Origin: Spirochaetales bacterium
GTDB lineage: Bacteria; Spirochaetota; Spirochaetia; Sphaerochaetales; Sphaerochaetaceae
Direction: 5' to 3'
DNA length: 9,805 bases
Assembly (NCBI GenBank): GCA_022771185.1
Contig: JALFCJ010000054.1
Span: 1-9,805, forward strand
In this document: piece after piece, positions 5,813 through 9,805 of the stretch
Numbering within the stretch: position 1 is the stretch's first letter
Layout of the letters: every line of letters starts with the position of its first letter
Notes under the pieces: model-generated
What the model saw: only the letters and a program-made list of their open reading frames with translations
What the model was told of the DNA's origin: nothing
Databases searched by the model: none
Program-made: the position numbers and the translations under genes

Positions 5813-6571
5813 ATGAAGTTTATATCGTGGAATGTTAATGGACTTAGGGCAGTGATGGGGAAGAATTTTGTAGATATATTCTCATCCTTCGATGCAGATT
5901 TTTTCTGCCTTCAAGAGACAAAGCTTCAAGAGGGACAGATAGATTTATCATTCCCGGGTTATAAGAGTTACTGGAATTATGCTGAGAAGAAGGGATATAG
6001 CGGGACTGCCATATTTACAAAGCACGAGCCACTTAGTGTAACTTATGGAATAGGAATTGAGGACCACGACAAAGAGGGCAGGGTAATAACGCTCGAGTAT
6101 GAAGACTTTTATATGGTGGACGCTTATATTCCAAACTCTCAGGATGGCCTCAAGAGACTAGATTACAGAATGAAGTGGGAAGATGACTTCAGATCATACC
6201 TATTGTCCCTTAAGGAAAAGAAGAGCGTGGTTTATTGCGGAGACCTTAATGTTGCCCATAAAGAGATCGACTTAAAGAACCCGAAGACCAATCGAATGAA
6301 TGCTGGGTTTACAGATGAAGAGAGAGAAAAGATGACAGAACTTCTTTCCTCCGGGTTTATCGACACATTCCGCCTTCTCCATCCAGATGAGAAAGACATC
6401 TACTCCTGGTGGTCATATCGCTTCAAGGCAAGAGAAAAGAACACAGGTTGGCGTATTGATTACTTTATTGTCTCAGAGGATTTGAAAGACAAAGTAAAAG
6501 AAGCCAATATACATACAGATGTATTTGGCTCCGATCATTGTCCTGTATCTCTTGTACTTGATTTAAACTAA
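5813..6571 (+). CDS. exoA: Exodeoxyribonuclease III (AP endonuclease)
   Basis: This 252-residue protein is a complete ExoIII/ExoA enzyme of the Mg-dependent endonuclease/exonuclease/phosphatase fold. It cuts DNA 5' of abasic sites and removes 3' blocking groups in base excision repair. The catalytic set is in order: Asn7 (WNVNGLRA), Glu35 (LQETKL), Tyr105 (DAYIPNSQ), Asp144 and Asn146 (GDLNVAHKEID), Asp216 (GWRIDYF), and Asp241-His242 (GSDHCPV). The RMNAGFTDEER block and the WSYRFKAREKNTGWRIDY block are typical of the ExoA branch found in Firmicutes and many anaerobes. GGAGG 5 bases before the ATG fixes the start. The gene stands alone on its strand, and its TAA overlaps the stop of the convergent dehydrogenase by 4 bases. 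Confidence 0.96.
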   Translation: MKFISWNVNGLRAVMGKNFVDIFSSFDADFFCLQETKLQEGQIDLSFPGYKSYWNYAEKKGYSGTAIFTKHEPLSVTYGIGIEDHDKEGRVITLEYEDFYMVDAYIPNSQDGLKRLDYRMKWEDDFRSYLLSLKEKKSVVYCGDLNVAHKEIDLKNPKTNRMNAGFTDEEREKMTELLSSGFIDTFRLLHPDEKDIYSWWSYRFKAREKNTGWRIDYFIVSEDLKDKVKEANIHTDVFGSDHCPVSLVLDLN

Positions 6572-7233
6572 CAGAGGGTAAACCCGTTATCTACAAGGAT
6601 TGTCTCTCCATATATTCCTCTTGATAGAGCGAGGAAATAGACTGTATCTGCTATCTCTTCTTTTTCCATCATGGCTTTCTTTACGCTGTGGCTCTTCCAG
6701 TAAGCTTCCAACTCACTTCCAACCAAGGCGTCTCTTTTGATTAGTCCTGGAGCCACGGCATTTACCCTAAGCCCTGTCTCTGCAGCAAGAGACCTGGTGT
6801 ATGCAGAGACTGCCCCCTTTGAGGCATCATAGTGTGCTGTAGTGCCGAAGCCTGGATGAATGGCATTCATACTTGAAATGTTTACAATAGAGCCATTGCT
6901 CTTTTTTAGTAAAGGAAGCAGCTCTCTTGTTACAAGAAATAGACCTTTTACATTTAATGAGAATACTTCATCAAAAGAAGAGAGGGAAAGAGATTCCTGC
7001 TTTCCTTCTGTAAATACTCCTGCATTGTTTACAAGTACATCCAAAGAATCGAGGAAAGAAAAAGCGTTCTTAACTTCTTTTTCATTTCTCAAATCCAGAG
7101 CTATTGCTTTCTCAGAGTCGACTTTGCTTTTATTTGACACTGTGTACCAGACCTCATATCCTTCTCTTTCAAACTTATTTCTTATGGCTTCTCCAAGGTT
7201 TGATCTGCCACCTGTAACTAAGACTCTTTTCAT
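6568..7233 (-). CDS. Short-chain dehydrogenase/reductase (SDR family)
   Basis: This 221-residue protein is a classical SDR with a Rossmann fold that oxidises or reduces a hydroxyl/carbonyl pair with NAD(P). The NNAG motif is at 69-72 and the catalytic tetrad is complete: Asn94 (SLNVKG), Ser120 or Ser121 (VNISSMN), Tyr135 and Lys139 (YDASK). RVNAVAPGLI (156-165) and the C-terminal GETILVDNGFTL are also typical. The cofactor loop reads TGGRSNLG (7-14), with Asn where the middle glycine of TGxxxGxG is usual. At 221 residues it is slightly short for the family (about 250), mainly through a reduced substrate loop before the C-terminus. The substrate is unknown. The start ATG overlaps the stop of the cupin gene (ATGA) and has GAGG upstream, so it is translated with that operon. 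Confidence 0.9.
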   Translation of the reverse strand: MKRVLVTGGRSNLGEAIRNKFEREGYEVWYTVSNKSKVDSEKAIALDLRNEKEVKNAFSFLDSLDVLVNNAGVFTEGKQESLSLSSFDEVFSLNVKGLFLVTRELLPLLKKSNGSIVNISSMNAIHPGFGTTAHYDASKGAVSAYTRSLAAETGLRVNAVAPGLIKRDALVGSELEAYWKSHSVKKAMMEKEEIADTVYFLALSRGIYGETILVDNGFTLC

Positions 7234-7661
7234 ATTAGTTCCTCTACTTCCTTCATGCTCTTCATTCTTTCATTATCTTTTCCAGATATATACATATCAT
7301 CTCTGTACTTGGGGCTCATGACTGTAGAGAATAGAGTGTATCCACATTCTGATTTCTTAATCTTGGTGGCTTGACATGTATTTTTGACTACCAAGCTCTC
7401 TCTATTATCCTTGTTCAGTACTCTTTTTTCTATTCTTCCGTCTTCATAGATTATTGTCTGTTCAGCTTCGTCCCCCTCCAGGAAAAACCATAACTCGTCG
7501 TCAGTAAGAGCGTGTAGATGAGAAAAAGACTCGTCTGTAACAAGGTAATAAATGGAGCCTGAATGCTCTCCAAATTCATGTAAGAATCTAAAAAATCCAC
7601 CCTCTCCATTAAGAGGAGAGAGATTGAGAGTTTCAATTACTTCTTTTGCCTTATCAGTCAT
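7230..7661 (-). CDS. Cupin_5 (DUF985, COG3542) family protein
   Basis: This 143-residue protein is one small cupin beta-barrel. Family landmarks are NGEGGFFRF near residues 18-25 (pHPEGGyfre in relatives), SGSIYYLVT (34-42), SHLHALTDDELWFFLEGD (47-64), and a second half with SLVVKNTCQATKIKKSECGYTLFSTVMSPKYRDDM. His48, His50 and Glu56 lie where cupins often bind metal or ligand. The usual proline-histidine of the PHPEGG motif is replaced by LNGEGG, a mild divergence. No reaction is established for the family; a sugar-binding or isomerase-type role is often guessed. The start overlaps the previous gene by 8 bases, with GGAG 6 bases upstream, and its end overlaps the SDR start by 4 bases. It therefore works as the middle gene of an operon with two oxidoreductases. 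Confidence 0.82.
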   Translation of the reverse strand: MTDKAKEVIETLNLSPLNGEGGFFRFLHEFGEHSGSIYYLVTDESFSHLHALTDDELWFFLEGDEAEQTIIYEDGRIEKRVLNKDNRESLVVKNTCQATKIKKSECGYTLFSTVMSPKYRDDMYISGKDNERMKSMKEVEELI

Positions 7662-8631
7662 TGTCTACTCCTTCAAACTTCATATTCCATAGCCTTCTTA
7701 TTCTATAGAGTGTCTCTGCTATATCCATGCTCTTTTCTTTTGTATAGATAGGTGAAGAAGTAATACCTTCATTTACACACTCTGTTACGTGTCTCACTTC
7801 ATACTCAAAGCCGTTGTAGTCGATGGGGAATGAATACTCTTTTTTCTCGCCTTCTTTCTCTAGAGTGAAGGATGTCAGGTATTGGAAGTCTGGAATATTA
7901 ATTGTCCCTTTCTCTCCCTTGATTACAGCAACTCTTTCAATATCTTCACCAATGGCATTGAGAGTAGTGACCTTTGTTTTGTTGTTATAACTAAGTGTAG
8001 TTTCACTCCACTTATCAGTACCATATTCATTCATCACTACTTTTGTTTTGACTATCTGGGGATTCTCTAGGCCCAGCATCTCAGTTATTCCCAGGTTATA
8101 GATCCCGATATCCAATAGTGCGCCTCCTCCCAGGGCGGAGAGGAATTTTCTCTCCCTGCGCTTACCTTCGCTATAAAAGCCATACTTGAGGGATATTTCT
8201 TCTATCTCCCCGATCTCTTTATACATATCTCTTAGAGCAAAGGCTCCTGGAAGGAAGTATACCCAGTAGGCTTCCATCAAGAAGAGACCTTTCTCTTTAG
8301 CTATCGTGTATAACTCATTGTACTCTGATGGAATAAGAGCCATAGGCTTTTCACATAGAACATGCTTCCCATTAAGAAGAGCTTCTTTTATCTCGCTATA
8401 GTGCATATTATTTGGTGTCGAGATATATAAAGCATCTACATCTTTATCATTATATATATCGCTATAGGAGCCATAGAATTTTTCTGCTCCATATTTTTCC
8501 CCAAACTCTCTGGCCTTTTCATAGTCTCTTGATGCGACGGCTGTAAGTTTCTCTCCTTCTTGACGAAGAAAAGAGAAGGTCTCTGCCGCCTTATTGGCTA
8601 TTTTTCCTAATCCGATGATGCCCCAGTTCAT
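7654..8631 (-). CDS. Gfo/Idh/MocA family oxidoreductase
   Basis: This 325-residue NAD(P)-dependent dehydrogenase acts on sugars, inositols or related polyols. The N-terminal Rossmann domain opens with WGIIGLGKIA (3-12) and ends near the EKP motif (94-96), whose Lys95 is catalytic. The C-terminal half has MEAYWVYFLPGA (119-130) and GGGALLDIGIYNLG (168-181) with Asp174. These are hallmarks of the dihydrodiol-dehydrogenase/glucose-fructose-oxidoreductase-like branch, although the usual Tyr-Pro after IGxY is Tyr-Asn here. I chose the ATG at 8631 because GGAGG (complement of 8637-8641) is 5 bases upstream and the glycine-rich loop is then at the N-terminus. An in-frame ATG at 8676 lacks an SD and would add 15 hydrophobic residues. 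It is the first gene of an overlapping operon with the cupin and SDR genes and is divergent from glmS. Confidence 0.92.
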   Translation of the reverse strand: MNWGIIGLGKIANKAAETFSFLRQEGEKLTAVASRDYEKAREFGEKYGAEKFYGSYSDIYNDKDVDALYISTPNNMHYSEIKEALLNGKHVLCEKPMALIPSEYNELYTIAKEKGLFLMEAYWVYFLPGAFALRDMYKEIGEIEEISLKYGFYSEGKRRERKFLSALGGGALLDIGIYNLGITEMLGLENPQIVKTKVVMNEYGTDKWSETTLSYNNKTKVTTLNAIGEDIERVAVIKGEKGTINIPDFQYLTSFTLEKEGEKKEYSFPIDYNGFEYEVRHVTECVNEGITSSPIYTKEKSMDIAETLYRIRRLWNMKFEGVDND

Positions 8632-8673
8632 ATAATCCTCCAGAAAAACCATACTTATTATGCAAAAAAGAAG

Positions 8674-8683
8674 CAATTAATTG
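8674..8683. repeat. Perfect 10-bp palindrome CAATTAATTG
   Basis: The sequence equals its own reverse complement and lies just upstream of the predicted Gfo/Idh -10. It could be a regulator site, but short A/T palindromes occur by chance in such DNA. Confidence 0.35.
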
Positions 8684-8684
8684 G

Positions 8685-8702
8685 ATAATATTTCCATATT
8701 AT
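8685..8702. repeat. Inverted repeat ATAATAT-TTCC-ATATTAT
   Basis: There are perfect 7-bp arms (8685-8691 and 8696-8702) around a TTCC centre, in the middle of the divergent promoter region. The arms consist only of A and T, so it is a candidate operator or bent-DNA element. Confidence 0.45.
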
Positions 8703-8730
8703 TAGTGCATCTCTTGATAATAAATATAAA
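8702..8730 (+). promoter_or_regulatory. Possible glmS promoter
   Basis: TTAGTG (8702-8707) and TATAAA (8725-8730) are 17 bases apart. They would give a leader of about 36 bases ending in an SD-like GGGGG (8762-8766). The match to consensus is moderate. Confidence 0.35.
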
Positions 8731-8772
8731 TACATGGCAAAATCACACCATCGTTTTTTTCGGGGGAAATAT

Positions 8773-9805
8773 ATGTGTGGAATTGTTGGATATTCAGGAT
8801 TCAGGGATGCTTCCAAAATACTATTGGAAGGATTGGGAAAACTTGAATACAGGGGATATGACTCCTCTGGTATGGCTGTATACGGCCTCGATGGCAAGAC
8901 AAGAATCGTAAAGGCAAAGGGGAGACTGAAGGTCCTCAGTGAGAAGACACTGGACGGAGAGACACTTCCTGGACACACAGGAATCGGCCATACACGTTGG
9001 GCTACCCATGGAGAGCCAAGTGAAAACAATGCCCATCCGCATTGTTCTGATGACAGCAATGTAATCGCAGTACACAATGGCATCATAGAGAACTATGTGG
9101 AACTAAAAGAGAAGTTGTTGTCCAAAGGATATAAATTCTATTCTGAGACAGATACTGAAGTAGTTACTAAGCTCATCGACTACTATTACAAGAAGTATAA
9201 CATCGGCCCCATCGACGCCATTGCAAAGACCATGGTCAGAGTCAGAGGCTCCTATGCTCTCTGTGTAATGTTTAAAGATTACCCGGGTGAGATCTATGCA
9301 GCGAGAAAAGACAGCCCTTTGATCGTGGCTTTAGGAGAGAAAGAGAGTTTTATCGCATCCGATGTGCCTGCTGTCCTTAAGTATTCAAGGGACGTGTGTT
9401 ACCTTGGAAACCATGAAATGGCAAGAATCAAGGAGGGGGATGTAACTTTCTATAACCTTAATGGTGACGCAGTCGAGAAAGAGGTGACAAAAATCACTTG
9501 GGACAGCGAGTGTGCTGAAAAGGGTGGTTGGGAACACTTTATGATCAAAGAGATTCATGAAGAACCTAAAGCTGTCAGGGATACAATCGCTTCTTTTATT
9601 AAAGATGGAAGTATAGACTTCTCATCATATAACCTCACCGATGAAGTGCTTTCCTCAATCAGTGCTCTTCGTATCATTGCCTGTGGCTCCTCCTTTCATG
9701 TAGGGGAGGCTGTAAAATCAATGGTGGAAGAGTTATGTGGTATAGCCTGCATCGTTGAGTATGCAAGTGAGTATAGGTATCGAAAAGCTATCCTAGATCC
9801 AGGCG
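8773..9805 (+). CDS. glmS: Glucosamine-fructose-6-phosphate aminotransferase, N-terminal 344 codons (runs off right edge)
   Basis: The product makes glucosamine-6-phosphate from fructose-6-phosphate and glutamine, the entry to amino-sugar and peptidoglycan synthesis. The frame is open to the window edge, about 57% of the usual 600-residue enzyme. The class II glutamine amidotransferase domain starts MCGIVGYSG with the nucleophile Cys2 exposed after Met removal. It continues with YRGYDSSG (26-33), GHTRWATHGEPS (from His73) and HNGIIENY. The linker EKGGWEHFMIKEIHEEP and the first SIS domain, with ACGSSFHVGEA and EYASEYRYR, are specific to GlmS. An in-frame ATG at 8734 would add 13 residues ahead of Cys2 and block the N-terminal nucleophile mechanism, so 8773 is the start. 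The SD-like GGGGG is 6 bases upstream. The second SIS domain and the C-terminal active-site residues lie beyond the window. Confidence 0.96.
   Translation, partial: MCGIVGYSGFRDASKILLEGLGKLEYRGYDSSGMAVYGLDGKTRIVKAKGRLKVLSEKTLDGETLPGHTGIGHTRWATHGEPSENNAHPHCSDDSNVIAVHNGIIENYVELKEKLLSKGYKFYSETDTEVVTKLIDYYYKKYNIGPIDAIAKTMVRVRGSYALCVMFKDYPGEIYAARKDSPLIVALGEKESFIASDVPAVLKYSRDVCYLGNHEMARIKEGDVTFYNLNGDAVEKEVTKITWDSECAEKGGWEHFMIKEIHEEPKAVRDTIASFIKDGSIDFSSYNLTDEVLSSISALRIIACGSSFHVGEAVKSMVEELCGIACIVEYASEYRYRKAILDPG

Larger units (their letters stand above)
8632..8772. other. AT-rich divergent intergenic region between the Gfo/Idh operon and glmS
   Basis: These 141 bases hold the promoters of both flanking units and several A/T-rich symmetric elements. 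I see no glmS ribozyme: the conserved AGCGCCAGAACT-like core is absent. On the - strand, an ATAAT-type -10 (complement of 8657-8662, CATAAT) is plausible for the Gfo/Idh operon. No RNA gene or small ORF is supported. Confidence 0.6.

Noticed and set aside
8632..8676. Longer start for the Gfo/Idh oxidoreductase (ATG at 8676)
   Set aside because: It has no SD and would put 15 extra hydrophobic residues before the glycine-rich loop. The ATG at 8631 has GGAGG at ideal spacing.
8734..8772. In-frame upstream ATG for glmS
   Set aside because: It would bury the nucleophile Cys2, which must be N-terminal after Met removal. It also lies too close to the predicted transcription start.
8632..8772. glmS ribozyme/riboswitch
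   Set aside because: The region is too AT-rich and lacks the conserved catalytic core sequence. The likely leader (about 36 bases) is too short.
8658..9086. A - strand open frame opposite the start of glmS
   Set aside because: It is antisense to clear GlmS motifs and has a Ser/Pro-rich translation without family resemblance.
1..9805. CRISPR arrays, insertion sequences, tRNA or rRNA genes, toxin-antitoxin or phage-defence systems
   Set aside because: I read both strands and found no regularly spaced repeats, transposase, cloverleaf pattern or defence-family motifs. Every long stretch is explained by housekeeping or metabolic genes.

Overview
The window comes from a bacterial chromosome of low-to-moderate GC. 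Coding is dense, Shine-Dalgarno (SD) sites are GGAGG-like, and arginine is mostly AGA. Protein styles (a Thermotoga-type IolO epimerase, a clostridial-type ExoA, an anaerobe-type iron alcohol dehydrogenase) suggest an anaerobic, probably gut-associated bacterium such as a clostridium or spirochaete. That assignment is inference; no marker gene is present. I see no rRNA, tRNA, CRISPR array, insertion sequence or phage gene.

Region A (1-3900, + strand) is a catabolic cluster. It starts with the C-terminal third of an iron-containing alcohol dehydrogenase, followed by a terminator-like hairpin. Then come an IolO/hydroxypyruvate-isomerase-type TIM-barrel epimerase, a LarA-family nickel-pincer hydroxyacid racemase with its catalytic residues intact, a compound intercistronic hairpin, and a MOFRL-family glycerate 2-kinase. 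A strong hairpin closes the cluster. The epimerase, racemase and kinase together suggest funnelling of sugar acids or glycerate stereoisomers into 2-phosphoglycerate. The exact substrate is unknown. This is the most interesting part of the window.

Region B (3900-5721, - strand) is a three-gene unit: a type-A chloramphenicol acetyltransferase, a small single-pass membrane protein of unknown function, and a GyrI-like/COG4832 protein. The outer two belong to families that detoxify or bind small xenobiotics.

Region C (5722-6571) is a 91-bp divergent promoter region followed by exodeoxyribonuclease III on the + strand. Its stop codon overlaps the stop of the convergent gene.

Region D (6568-8631, - strand) is a tightly overlapped operon: a Gfo/Idh/MocA oxidoreductase, a cupin_5 (DUF985) protein and a short-chain dehydrogenase.

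Region E (8632-9805) is an AT-rich divergent intergenic region with inverted repeats, then the first 344 codons of glmS (glucosamine-6-phosphate synthase), which runs off the right edge. No glmS ribozyme is visible upstream of it.

Most genes are recognisable members of known families. What may be new is the combination in Region A and its RNA hairpins, and to a lesser extent the Region B operon. I do not see a clearly novel defence or mobile system.
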